From the NCBI GenBank assembly GCA_024102795.1, contig JAGFJK010000438.1, forward strand, positions 1 through 40,943: 40,943 bases of DNA, read 5' to 3'. The position numbers and the translations under genes are program-made. Every line of letters begins with the position of its first letter. Position 1 is the stretch's first letter. Below the pieces are notes generated by a model that searched no databases, was not told the origin of the DNA, and worked only from the letters and a program-made list of their open reading frames with translations. Of this stretch, positions 18,924-26,860 are shown piece by piece. The stretch is from Pirellulaceae bacterium. GTDB taxonomy: Bacteria > Planctomycetota > Planctomycetia > Pirellulales > Pirellulaceae.

Positions 18924-20648
18924 CTACCACAGCACGATGGCGCGACCCGGTCCGCCGTGACAGTCGCGGACTTTGACAGCCGCGAACAGGAAATAACCCC
19001 CGGTGGGAGGAATCTTGTCGACATTCGCCAGAAACTCGACGCCGACCATTTCCCGACTTCCCAGCGCCCAATAGGTCATCAGCGCGCGACGCGGATCGAC
19101 GCCGCCGAGATCGGGCGCGTCGCTGGCGATGCACCGAATTCCCTTGTCCTTCAGGTAGACGATCACGTCGGGACCGGGAGCCGGCCAACCTTCGGCTTTA
19201 CCTTGCAGTGGCTCGAGCCACAGGCCCGCATCTGCTGGGCTTGGCCGTAAGTATCGGTCGATGTGTCCTGTGCGAAAGATGACGACGTCGCCTTGCCGCA
19301 AAGCGCCCGCGGTCTTTTCGTAAGCTTGCACGTGTTCGACCGTAATCTCAGGCGACGCAGGCCAATGCGATTGTTTTGTCGAACCAACCAGCGGGCGAAC
19401 ATCAATCACGCGGGCTTCGCCGCAGGTCCAGTGAATTGGAACTTGTTCCGTTGTTAGCCGACTGACACCTCGTTTGCCATACGTTTTTTCGTACTCCTCC
19501 AGCCAACCGCGCACTTCGGGGGCATAGGGGATGAATCCGTCGTCTGCGGGCAAGGCGAACGACGGCGGGACGAGATGGGTTCCCGCCATCGCGTCCATCA
19601 GGTGGCCATGATGCCACATGTCGAGATACTCGGAGTAGAGGAAATCGACCTTCAGATAAGTCTGTCGATGCTCGCCGGTGCCGATACCGGGGTGCGTCAG
19701 CGGCAACTTCGGCGAAAGCGTCGGTGACAGATCGATCGCCCGTTTGTTCTTGCAAGACTCGATCAGCCTCCTGGGCAAATCGCCCCCGACGATCGAGAAG
19801 GCCCGTCCTTCGCCATACGGCCCCCCTTCGTGCTTCGGCCCAAGCAGACAGTAGAACGCGCCGGTCGCGGGCAACTCGCCCAGGTTGGTCGCCCCTTCGG
19901 TCCAGATCATGCCATACTTCAACCCGGCGTAATGCGTCGGCTCGGCGAGATCGGGGAGCGGCCCCATGCTGGCGCTGTCGGTCCCCAGGTTCAGCACGCC
20001 ACGTTGGCCGAGAAACTCCATGCAATCCGGGTCGGGATCGGGATAACCGGGGGCCTTGCGATCGAGGACATCGGCGATGAACCGGCGGCCCTCCGGCAGC
20101 GGCCGATAGTACTTGTCCGAATAATCGCTCCGGAACAGGACCACGTCGCCGAAACGGACCGGTCGATGTTGTTGCTCGAATCGCGCGACATGCTCTGGTC
20201 GGACGAGCGGACTGGCTCCCTTCGGAGCCTGATCGAGCAAATCGCGCACATCAACCACGCAGGCTTCGCCGCCAAATTGCCAAGGCTCGATCTTGTCGGT
20301 GTAGGCCAGCCCGAGCGGCCCCGATTTCTCACGCTTCAGTTCTGGTCGCGCGACCGAATGCGGCGGCACGTCGAGCTGCGTTCCCGTATTGCCGTCGATC
20401 AGCAAGGTGTCGATGTTATAGGCGGATTCCGGGCCGATCGTGCGAGAATGGATGATGCCGAAGCGCGGAAACGGATGACTCGGCCAGGTACACGGATACT
20501 CGGGAGCGATGAGCAGCGAGTGATCGACAAAACGCGGCTCGTCACCAGCCGCGTTGCGGGCCAGCGCCCACGCGACGATGGCCGCGCTCCACAGAAGCAC
20601 TTGGACCGGATGCCCCAGCGGTTGAATACGGCAGGTACGATTCATCAT
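18924..20648 (-). CDS. exported protein with two tandem cyclase (kynurenine formamidase-like) domains
   Basis: 574 residues. A hydrophobic segment (residues 15-30) before NAAGDEP suggests export. Two cyclase-family (PF04199-type) domains follow, about residues 38-300 and 310-574. The family's metal-binding signature is HxGTHxDxPxH. In domain 1 it reads N87-T-G-T-Q91-L-D93-V-P-P-H97, with two His lost. In domain 2 it reads M-A-G-T-H-L-V-P-P-S-F, with one His kept. Both copies end with GVE/ATNLGELP-FxCL-like strands typical of the family. The start overlaps the epimerase stop (ATGA at 20645-20648). Whether it is an active lactonase/amidase is uncertain because of the motif changes. Confidence 0.85.
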   Translation of the reverse strand: MMNRTCRIQPLGHPVQVLLWSAAIVAWALARNAAGDEPRFVDHSLLIAPEYPCTWPSHPFPRFGIIHSRTIGPESAYNIDTLLIDGNTGTQLDVPPHSVARPELKREKSGPLGLAYTDKIEPWQFGGEACVVDVRDLLDQAPKGASPLVRPEHVARFEQQHRPVRFGDVVLFRSDYSDKYYRPLPEGRRFIADVLDRKAPGYPDPDPDCMEFLGQRGVLNLGTDSASMGPLPDLAEPTHYAGLKYGMIWTEGATNLGELPATGAFYCLLGPKHEGGPYGEGRAFSIVGGDLPRRLIESCKNKRAIDLSPTLSPKLPLTHPGIGTGEHRQTYLKVDFLYSEYLDMWHHGHLMDAMAGTHLVPPSFALPADDGFIPYAPEVRGWLEEYEKTYGKRGVSRLTTEQVPIHWTCGEARVIDVRPLVGSTKQSHWPASPEITVEHVQAYEKTAGALRQGDVVIFRTGHIDRYLRPSPADAGLWLEPLQGKAEGWPAPGPDVIVYLKDKGIRCIASDAPDLGGVDPRRALMTYWALGSREMVGVEFLANVDKIPPTGGYFLFAAVKVRDCHGGPGRAIVLW

Positions 20649-20806
20649 TGCTCTCCTTCAGCGATGACCGGGTTCGTGGGTGCGCGAATTCCATCGATTT
20701 CAATCGTCACGCGGTCGCCCGGTCGCAGGAAGACGGGTGGTTTTCTCGCGCCGCCGACGCCGTGGGGTGTTCCCGTCAAGTTCACGGTCCCCGCAGCCAG
20801 ACGCGT
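20645..20806 (-). pseudogene. fumarylacetoacetate hydrolase (FAH) C-terminal remnant
   Basis: In the frame of the epimerase the sequence from about 20806 to the TGA at 20645 reads TRLAAGTVNLTGTPHGVGG, then ARKPPVFLRPGDRV and IEIDGIRAPTNPVIAE. This matches the conserved C-terminal part of FAH-family hydrolases (LxxGTVILTGTPxGVG...PPVxLxPGD). The N-terminal three quarters, including most metal ligands, is absent. The TGA overlaps the start of the cyclase gene, so translation of the stub may still matter for coupling. Confidence 0.75.
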
Positions 20807-21787
20807 GCTGCAGGCATTGCTGGGTGAAACAGAGCAGATCGTCAATGGCGATGGGGTGGGGCATGCGTTGCTCTCCGCTCGTTGGTAATAGGCGATCGTC
20901 TGAGCGATGCCGCTGGCCAGCGATGTTGGCTCCCAGCCGCGCAGCACCCGGCGAATGTCGCTGAAGGCCGTGGGGACGTTCGCGGGGATCGCCGGGCCGG
21001 AGACCATGATGCGTCCCTTCGCTGCGGGCAGACATTTTTCAATATGCCGGACGATCTCGTGCGTTGTCGCCCGCTCGCTTGGCAGGTCGGCGACTGTGGC
21101 CCCGGGTGGACACTCCAACGCACCCCGGACGAACGCTCGGGCGACGTCTTCGACATAGTCGTAGCCTGCCGTGCCAGTGTAGCCGATTTGATAGAACTCG
21201 CCACACGCGACCGCCCGACACGCCAGCGACGGCCCCGCAGTCAGTCCGATCTCCCTCTCCGGTCCGTATACCACATGGGGGCGAATTGCCAACGACCGCA
21301 GGCCGAAATGGGTCCAATACTGCTGCGCGATCAGATCGACCGCCTGCTTGAACGCACCATAAAACATGGGAGGCTGGGGAGTGGTGGCACTCGCACTGCC
21401 ATACACGGCGTACGAACTCGCGAACGCGATCGCCTGGACCGAACCCGCCAACCGAGCCGCATCGAAGACGGCTGTGCTGCCGAGCACATTCACCTGGCAT
21501 CCGCGAAACGGATCTTGCTGACAATCCGGGGTGAGCAGCGCCGCCAAATGAATCACGTGTGACACGTTGTGCTGCTTCATCAACGCTAACAGCCCGTCGC
21601 GATCAATCAGCGGTACGTCGGAGAAGACGACGTCCTTCGCCCCGGCCCCGAGCACGCGATTCCAACGCTCCGTCGCCGGGCGAACGTCGAGCGCGACGAC
21701 TCGTGTTTGCTGACCAAGCAGCTCGCGCAGCACCCATGTGCCGATGAAACCGCTACCTCCCGTTACCAGAACCGTCTCGCCACTCAT
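20645..21787 (-). CDS. NAD-dependent epimerase/dehydratase with a fused FAH tail
   Basis: 380 residues from ATG 21785-21787 (MSGETVLVTGGSGFIG), which overlaps the stop of the hydroxyacid dehydrogenase gene by ATGA; a longer upstream frame has no support. Extended-SDR motifs: G-G-S-G-F-I-G, HLAALLTPDCQQDPF, SSYAVYG and the catalytic Y-G-A-F-K. The epimerase part ends near SGIAQTIAYYQRAES (about residue 310). The last 53 residues are not epimerase: LAAGTVNLTGTPHGVGG with RKPPVFLRPGDRV is the C-terminus of a fumarylacetoacetate hydrolase. The fusion looks accidental (see the pseudogene entries). Probable role: oxidation or epimerisation of a nucleotide sugar or sugar acid. Confidence 0.88.
   Translation of the reverse strand: MSGETVLVTGGSGFIGTWVLRELLGQQTRVVALDVRPATERWNRVLGAGAKDVVFSDVPLIDRDGLLALMKQHNVSHVIHLAALLTPDCQQDPFRGCQVNVLGSTAVFDAARLAGSVQAIAFASSYAVYGSASATTPQPPMFYGAFKQAVDLIAQQYWTHFGLRSLAIRPHVVYGPEREIGLTAGPSLACRAVACGEFYQIGYTGTAGYDYVEDVARAFVRGALECPPGATVADLPSERATTHEIVRHIEKCLPAAKGRIMVSGPAIPANVPTAFSDIRRVLRGWEPTSLASGIAQTIAYYQRAESNACPTPSPLTICSVSPSNACSTRLAAGTVNLTGTPHGVGGARKPPVFLRPGDRVTIEIDGIRAPTNPVIAEGEQ
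20800..20864 (-). pseudogene. 5' stub of another gene, frameshifted against the FAH tail
   Basis: ATG 20862-20864 with GGAG eight bases upstream begins MPHPIAIDDLLCFTQQCLQHA. This good start lies in a different frame from the epimerase and from the FAH tail. Its N-terminus resembles the beginning of Ldh-family (malate/lactate dehydrogenase-like) oxidoreductases, but this is only a guess. After about 22 codons the similarity stops and the FAH tail begins in the other frame. This is what a deletion joining the start of one gene to the end of the next would leave. Confidence 0.45.
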
Positions 21788-22749
21788 CGAGTCACCCCGT
21801 TGACAACGTTCGGCATCGGCTCGCCCCGCAGAGCAGTCACCGCGAGCCTGGCCGCTGTCTCCCGCAGCGTTCGCACCGCCTTGGGACTGGCCGAGGCGAT
21901 GTGCGACGCGACGATCACGTTCGGCAGCGAACGCAACGGGCTGTCCGCCGGGATCGGTTCGGGGTCGCACACGTCGAGCGCCGCGGAAGCAATCTGTCCC
22001 GATTGCAGCGCGGCGACGAGCGAGGACGTGTCAATCAAGTCGCCTCGCGCCAGATTCACCACCACGGACCCGCGTTTCATGCGGCCGAGCGAATCGGCAT
22101 TCAGCAGCTTCTTCGTCTGCGCTGTCGAGGGGCAATGCAGACTCACGATGTCGGACTGAGCCAACACTTCGTCGAGCGTCACGGGTTCGCATCCGGCGGC
22201 ACGCACGGCGTCGGCAGGAACGAAGGCGTCATGCACGAGCCGCCGGCACTTGAACGGACGCAGCCGCGCCGCAACCTCGCGGCCAATGCGACCGAAGCCC
22301 ACCAGTCCGACCGTCTGATCGCGCAACGTCCGCAACTGATCGAGCGGCGTCGCCAGCCCCCATTGGCCGTCGCGAACGTGCAGGGTGTTGGGGACGACCT
22401 GCCGAGTGACTCCGAGCATGAACGCCAACGTGTGATCGGCGACTTCATCAATGCAGTAGTCGGGAATGTTGCAGACGGGAATGCCCCGCTCGCGTGCCGC
22501 TTTCACGTCAACGTTGTCATAGCCGATGCCGTAACGCACGATAACTTTGGCACGCTGCATGACCCCGATCACCTCCGCATTGATCGGGGCAAACTGCGTG
22601 ATGACCGCGTCAGCCTCGGCGACCAGCGCCTGCAATGCGGGAACCTGTTTGTCGTTTGCGCTCCGCAACTCAAACCCGGCGGCGGACAGGATCGCCTGCT
22701 CGACGTCCAGATTCGGGAAGGTGTAATCAGTGATCGCTACGGTCGGCAT
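21784..22749 (-). CDS. D-2-hydroxyacid dehydrogenase (CtBP-like)
   Basis: 321 residues from ATG 22747-22749 (MPTVAITDYTFPN). NAD-binding motif VGLVGFGRIGREVAARL; catalytic Arg in NLARGDLID, Glu in DVCDPEPIPADSPL and His in VIVASHIASASPKA; family signature IVRYGIGYDNVDVKAARERGIPVCN. The sequence after the catalytic His (HIASASPKA) differs from the usual H-x-A-x-(Y/W)-S. It is the first gene of the minus-strand catabolic operon and probably oxidises a 2-hydroxyacid or reduces a 2-oxoacid. The operator-like palindrome lies 50 bp upstream, beside the divergent regulator gene. Confidence 0.93.
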   Translation of the reverse strand: MPTVAITDYTFPNLDVEQAILSAAGFELRSANDKQVPALQALVAEADAVITQFAPINAEVIGVMQRAKVIVRYGIGYDNVDVKAARERGIPVCNIPDYCIDEVADHTLAFMLGVTRQVVPNTLHVRDGQWGLATPLDQLRTLRDQTVGLVGFGRIGREVAARLRPFKCRRLVHDAFVPADAVRAAGCEPVTLDEVLAQSDIVSLHCPSTAQTKKLLNADSLGRMKRGSVVVNLARGDLIDTSSLVAALQSGQIASAALDVCDPEPIPADSPLRSLPNVIVASHIASASPKAVRTLRETAARLAVTALRGEPMPNVVNGVTR

Positions 22750-22800
22750 GGCGGGCTGCCTCGTTGACACGGGAGGGGGCCAAAGGATTGACATGGGATT

Positions 22801-22817
22801 AGATTGTCAGATAATCT
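22801..22817. promoter_or_regulatory. operator-like palindrome in the divergent promoter region
   Basis: AGATTGTCAGATAATCT is a 17-bp inverted repeat around a central base with a single mismatched pair. It contains TTGTCAGATAA, close to the T-N-G-T-N3-A-C-N-A core that FadR-subfamily GntR regulators bind. It lies between the hydroxyacid dehydrogenase start (22749) and the regulator start (22860), so one site could control both directions. No -35/-10 boxes are assigned. Confidence 0.6.
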
Positions 22818-22859
22818 ATCGTGCGCGTTCGTGGTCCGCAATCGTGCCGGAGGAGTCTC

Positions 22860-23534
22860 ATGCAGACGCTGCGTCGTTCCAAGGTTCGGGATCAGGCCAC
22901 CGAACAGATCAAGCAATACATCGTCGAGCGGAAACTCGTTCCCGGTGATCGACTGCCGACCGAGACGCAGCTGGCCGAGACACTGGGAATCAGTCGGCTT
23001 AGCCTGCGTGAGGCGACGAAATCGCTGGAATTTCTGGGCATCGTCCAGTCGAAGACCGGCGTCGGGTTAACCGTCGGGCGGATCGACATGGGACGCGTCA
23101 CCGAGCACTTGGGCTTTCACTCGGGACTGCTCGATGTCGATCCGCAACAACTCATCGACAGCCGCGTGATCTTGGAGACAGGAGTGTTGCCGCATGTCGT
23201 CCGACGGATGAAGGAAGACGCGACCATCGAAACCAATCTCCGCGACATCGTCCGACAGTTCACGTCCGCTCGTGATCTGAAGACCTTTATTACGCTCGAC
23301 ATTCAGTTCCATCGCTCGCTGCTGGAAGCCAGCGGGCTGCTGCCGCTCGTGGCCTTCGGAGATTTGCTCCACGTCTTCTTCCAGCGATTTCGCGAAAGCG
23401 TCAAGCAGGCAGGCTGGAAACGAGGGGTGGAGAGTCATCGCCGCCTCGTTGATTTCCTGGCGGACGGAAAACTGGACGACGCCACCGCGGAGCTGCGGAA
23501 GCATATCGAAAGCCATCAGGAGCGATTGCCATGA
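22860..23534 (+). CDS. FadR-family (GntR/FCD) transcriptional regulator
   Basis: 224 residues from ATG 22860-22862, with GGAGGAG ending five bases upstream. An N-terminal winged helix (residues 1-70: IKQYIVERKLVPGDRLPTET, QLAETLGISRLSLREATKSL) precedes a C-terminal FCD ligand domain with likely metal ligands in LDIQFHRSLLEAS, ESHRRLVDFL and LRKHIESHQ. Such regulators usually repress a nearby operon and are released by a carboxylate or an acyl-CoA. It is transcribed divergently from the catabolic operon, with the palindrome between them. Its stop overlaps the start of the ABM remnant by ATGA. Confidence 0.93.
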   Translation: MQTLRRSKVRDQATEQIKQYIVERKLVPGDRLPTETQLAETLGISRLSLREATKSLEFLGIVQSKTGVGLTVGRIDMGRVTEHLGFHSGLLDVDPQQLIDSRVILETGVLPHVVRRMKEDATIETNLRDIVRQFTSARDLKTFITLDIQFHRSLLEASGLLPLVAFGDLLHVFFQRFRESVKQAGWKRGVESHRRLVDFLADGKLDDATAELRKHIESHQERLP

Positions 23535-23639
23535 TTCACGTGTTTGCCACCATCGAACTCGCTCCGGGCACACTCGGCCTCACCACACATGCAGTTGTAC
23601 CGAGTCAACGTCAAGGATGATGTGCGGGGCGTGCAATGA
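23531..23639 (+). pseudogene. antibiotic-biosynthesis monooxygenase (ABM) gene, internally deleted
   Basis: ATG 23531-23533, overlapping the regulator stop, begins MIHVFATIELAPGT, the typical N-terminus of YgiN/ABM-type small monooxygenases. After 14 codons the match ends. A second frame then reads SPHMQLYRVNVKDDVRGVQ up to TGA 23637-23639, which resembles the family's C-terminal segment (xPHMxxYRxRVKxxVxGV). The central portion of about 55 residues is missing and the two ends are out of frame. The gene is dead, but it shows that the regulator once formed an operon with a small oxygenase. Confidence 0.7.
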
Positions 23640-23849
23640 CTCGTCCCCGACCCGGCGGAATGAGTGAGCTTATTCATGTAACTTCCGTGTCGCTCGGAGT
23701 TCGCAAGAGCACACCAGTACCCCCGAAGCAACGCTCCTCGTAACCACTCTCGCTTTTCAGAATCGACGCAAGTCGTCTCCGTGACGGAGCTTGATGAGTT
23801 CGAGTTGCTTTCGAAGCATGGCAGCGGCTTTTTCGGTGAACGAAACCCG

Positions 23850-24200
23850 TTACAGGAATTCGATTCGGTCCTTCAGCGACTCGGCTGTGTTCGCTTGGAC
23901 GACTGCAGCTACGGCGCGAATTTTCTCGCCAACCGAATACCGCTGTTCGGGAATGACGATGATCCCGCCATGAGATCGATTGGAGGCGAGGTACTCGCGG
24001 TGAAGTCGAGCGAAGTCCCGCACATTCAACGTGTAGAGCACCCTGTCTTGTTGCGTGGCGAATTCAAGCTGCTGCTCGTCGGCCGTTCCCTCTCGCCCGG
24101 CCTCGGCCGTGGTCAACAGGTCGACTCCTCTGGCCCTTAGACCGGCAATGACCGCCGATTCCGAAGCGTCTTCATCGACGTACAAACGGACAGCCGACAT
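23850..24200 (-). CDS. DUF5615 PIN-like protein (putative toxin)
   Basis: 116 residues. It begins VRLYVDEDASESAVIAGLRARGVDLLTTAEAG, the DUF5615 pattern with acidic residues in VDED and later LNVRDFARLHREY. The family is related to PIN-fold nucleases and is commonly encoded directly after a DUF433 gene. It lies 9 bp downstream of the DUF433 gene on the same strand, so the pair is read as a type II toxin-antitoxin-like module. Activity is not shown for this sequence. Confidence 0.85.
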   Translation of the reverse strand: MSAVRLYVDEDASESAVIAGLRARGVDLLTTAEAGREGTADEQQLEFATQQDRVLYTLNVRDFARLHREYLASNRSHGGIIVIPEQRYSVGEKIRAVAAVVQANTAESLKDRIEFL

Positions 24201-24209
24201 CAGCGTGTC

Positions 24210-24482
24210 TCAATTCGGCTGGGATTTGAGGGAGTCGTATTCCGCATCGTCAGCGGCAAGTTCGGCTTCTACCTCGTCGCGGTTGGCGTGGTAATAAGCC
24301 AGCGCCGCGTAGACCTGACCCAGCGAGAGATGGGGGTACGTCCGAGCGACCTCCTCCGCATTTTGGCCTTGCTTATAGAGCACAGCGATGCGGTGGACTG
24401 TTATCCGGGTTCCGCCGATCCGGATCCTGCCACCACAGACACCGGGGGTTCTTACGAGCAGGCTGTCAAGCATTGTCGACAT
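24210..24482 (-). CDS. DUF433 protein (putative antitoxin)
   Basis: 90 residues. DUF433 pattern: GGRIRIGGTRITVHRIAVLY, then GQNAEEVARTYPHLSLGQVYAALAYYHANRDEVEAEL. The fold is HTH-like and is thought to bind DNA and the partner protein. It is followed after 9 bp by the DUF5615 gene; the order antitoxin then toxin is usual. Confidence 0.87.
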   Translation of the reverse strand: MSTMLDSLLVRTPGVCGGRIRIGGTRITVHRIAVLYKQGQNAEEVARTYPHLSLGQVYAALAYYHANRDEVEAELAADDAEYDSLKSQPN

Positions 24483-24933
24483 TTTTCACTCCTCCCTCTT
24501 ACTCCCCCAAGCTTGCCGCTCGCTCCATTCTACACGGTCCCGGCAGGCCAGCGAACGGTGGATGAGCCGCATGTGTCCGGGTTTTTTCCAAAATGTGCTC
24601 GTCACCTCGCGCGCCGACCGGGTTGTTAAAGGGGTAGAGGAACGCGGAAGCAGGAGTGTGGGAGGCGACAGCCGTTCGTGGTGGCCTTTCCGACACTTCC
24701 TCGCGCCATCCGGTAGGTCATCAATAGACGCCGAGTGAATCGCGAGTTGTACAAATCTCGCCGGATTCGCGCGCAGCCTGCCAGCTGAACGGCATACATA
24801 ACTACGGGAGAGACGCAATGATCTCCCAGAAGAAAAACGAGCGAATTCACGCGCTCACCGGACATCGGCCGCTGTGGCCGCATACATAACAGAATGCCGC
24901 ACCCACGCGCGAGACCAGGGAAAGGAGTGCCCC
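24483..24933. other. 450-bp gap with a repeated GCATACATAAC motif
   Basis: No convincing gene fills this stretch. GCATACATAAC occurs at 24792-24802 and again at 24880-24890. Between them is a 23-codon frame (24818-24889, MISQKKNERIHALTGHRPLW) with GGGAGA seven bases upstream; it could be a leader peptide or chance. The sequence forms the 5' flank of the replication-type cassette. Confidence 0.4.
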
Positions 24934-25161
24934 ATGCCCCCACGGAAAATCATCGGTGTCGCCGACCTGAATATTCCTGGTCCTGATACCAGGACGCTCG
25001 TCGCCCAGTTGAAGGCCATGTCCGATGGCAGGCGTCCAGTCAAGACCGACGAGCTCGCCAAGGTGCGGAAGTGCAGCGTCGGCAAACTCGAGTACACGCT
25101 GAACATCGCCAGTCAGGTCGGGCTGGTGAAGCGCGTCAAGCAGGGCTGGATCGCGACGTAG
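24934..25161 (+). CDS. small winged helix-like protein of the replication-type cassette
   Basis: 75 residues from ATG 24934-24936, with AAGGAG six to seven bases upstream; a longer in-frame start at 24874 has no such site. The C-terminal half (RPVKTDELAKVRKCSVGKLEYTLNIASQVGLVKRVKQGWIAT) has the helix-helix-wing pattern of a winged helix domain. It may be a small DNA-binding regulator of the following genes. No named family is recognised. Confidence 0.65.
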   Translation: MPPRKIIGVADLNIPGPDTRTLVAQLKAMSDGRRPVKTDELAKVRKCSVGKLEYTLNIASQVGLVKRVKQGWIAT

Positions 25162-25223
25162 TGCTCCCCGTTCTCTGCTTTCTCCTTTCGTCAAACCGCC
25201 AACACCGAACGGATTCCGAACGC

Positions 25224-26154
25224 ATGGCCATTGATCGTCATAGCCTCGCCGACTGGCTGCTTCCGCATTGCGAGCCGGGCACCGCGAGCGTCATGTACCC
25301 GAAGGGCAAGCGCGATGGACCGGGTTGGGTCAACGGCGAAGCAGACGTCGCACGAGCCATCGCGGCGTATCGAGCGGGCGCGTTGGGCGATGAGAAGTTC
25401 TCGTCGATCACCCAGGACGGCAAGAAGTATGTCATCGCCGGCGGCACCCTCATGGGGCTCGTCCCGCACCGCGATGGCACGGTCGCCAGGTTCTGCATGG
25501 ACTTCGACGACCACGACGGCGACGGTGGAAACGTGCATCTGGCCGAAGCGGTCGACCACTTCCTCGGCGCGACGTCGATCAAGTTCAGCAGCAAGAGTGG
25601 CAAGGGCCTGCATTGCTACTACGCCCTGGCCGAACCGCTTGAAGTCGACAAGTTCGTTGAGTGGGCGAAGGCGTGGGGCTTCAACAAGCGAGGCGACATC
25701 GAGTGCTTTCCCAAGACGCAGAAGCGAACGCAGGTCTGGCTCCCGAACGAGCCCAACGACCAAGGCGGCGACACGTATCGCGGTGGCAGCTTGGAGGACG
25801 CTGTGGTCGACAAGTTGCCCCCAGCGCCGACGCGACGTCTCAACAAGGCGACGCTCGACTTTCTACGAGGCTTCGTGGCCAAGGGGTATCGCAACGACGC
25901 GCTCAACAAGGCCGCTTACCACTGCGCCAAACAGCGGATGCCAGAATCGGAAGCCGGTAAGCTTTGCGGTCGGGCTTCCGGACTTTGTGGTCTGCTGGAC
26001 GAGGAAGCCGATCGTCATCCAGCGGTACAAGGACCAGGACGTCGCGATGGTCCCGCTGTGGGAATGGCGGTTCCTGAAGGAGATCGAAGCCAAGATCCGG
26101 GCCGGCGAGTGCCCGTGGGAAGGGGAGCAGGATGGACCCGACCATGACGAGTGA
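25224..26154 (+). CDS. AEP-type primase-polymerase-like protein with a frameshift near the C-terminus
   Basis: ATG 25224-25226. The three motifs of archaeo-eukaryotic-type primases can be read: D93-F-D95 (FCMDFDDHDG), S125-G-K-G-L-H130 and an acidic third motif GDIE160CFPKTQ. A PriCT-like helical segment follows (FLRGFVAKGYRNDALNKAAYHCAKQRM). Staying in frame, the protein ends at 26147. From about 25960, however, the +1 frame takes over the GC-rich third positions and reads GLPDFVVCWTRKPIVI, then QRYKDQDVAMVPLWEWRFLKEIE, to TGA 26152-26154. So either one base is missing or gained near 25960, or two genes were joined. No helicase domain is present. The motif assignment is by eye. Confidence 0.6.
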
Positions 26155-26860
26155 GCTCTGCCGGCGCGGCGAACAACTGGGTGCGACGCTGGCTCCCGCC
26201 GAGCTGGCCGACGTGCCGGTCTACGTCCTGCCGCAGACCCGCCTGCCGTACGACCTGGGCGGCGACAGCGTATGCCACGGCTACACGACGGGCAGTTTGG
26301 ATCTTCACCTTCAAGACGTGATTGGACGCGACTGGCGCGGACGTGGGGCCTGTGTGGTGATCAACGACGCCGCGCTCGGGCACGAGTTTCCGGGCTCGTT
26401 CGAGACGGCATTCCTGGGCACCGTCCTGCACGAACTGGCCCACGTGCTGGAACGCCCGTCGCCGTACCGGCCGCGACCGGATGTCGATTCCGACGAGTTG
26501 CGTCGCGAAGCGGTTGAGGTCGCCAAGCTGGTCTCCGGGCCACCTACGCCGGACGAAGTGTACAGACCGTGGTTCGGGCACGAGGCCCGCTTCATCCGGA
26601 TCGCCATGCACCTCTGGTATCGCGCGAAGCAACACGACCTGTACTTGTTTCCCGACGAGGTCGTGCCCGCCGACTGGTACGCCTTGTCGCCGGCCAGGCT
26701 GTATTCCCACGCCACCGAAGGCGAAGCGAAGTGCATGTTCGGCGCGACGTTCCGCGAGATCTGCAAGCTGCCGTTGCCCGAACCGTTCCGTCGCCTGTGG
26801 ACCCGCGACGTACTCGATTGGATCAAGTCTCAACCTCCAGACCGAAAGGAATCCGCATGA
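26132..26860 (+). CDS. HExxH-motif protein (putative zinc metallopeptidase)
   Basis: 242 residues. TVLHELAHVLE near residue 95 is an HExxH zinc motif; a later His in WFGHEARFIRIAMHLW could be the third ligand. No signal peptide is present. The start at 26132 has GGGGAG four to five bases upstream and lies inside the end of the primase gene; ATG 26144 is an alternative. The protein resembles small uncharacterised phage or plasmid proteins of this type, and no named family is recognised. It overlaps the next gene by ATGA. Confidence 0.65.
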   Translation: MDPTMTSELCRRGEQLGATLAPAELADVPVYVLPQTRLPYDLGGDSVCHGYTTGSLDLHLQDVIGRDWRGRGACVVINDAALGHEFPGSFETAFLGTVLHELAHVLERPSPYRPRPDVDSDELRREAVEVAKLVSGPPTPDEVYRPWFGHEARFIRIAMHLWYRAKQHDLYLFPDEVVPADWYALSPARLYSHATEGEAKCMFGATFREICKLPLPEPFRRLWTRDVLDWIKSQPPDRKESA

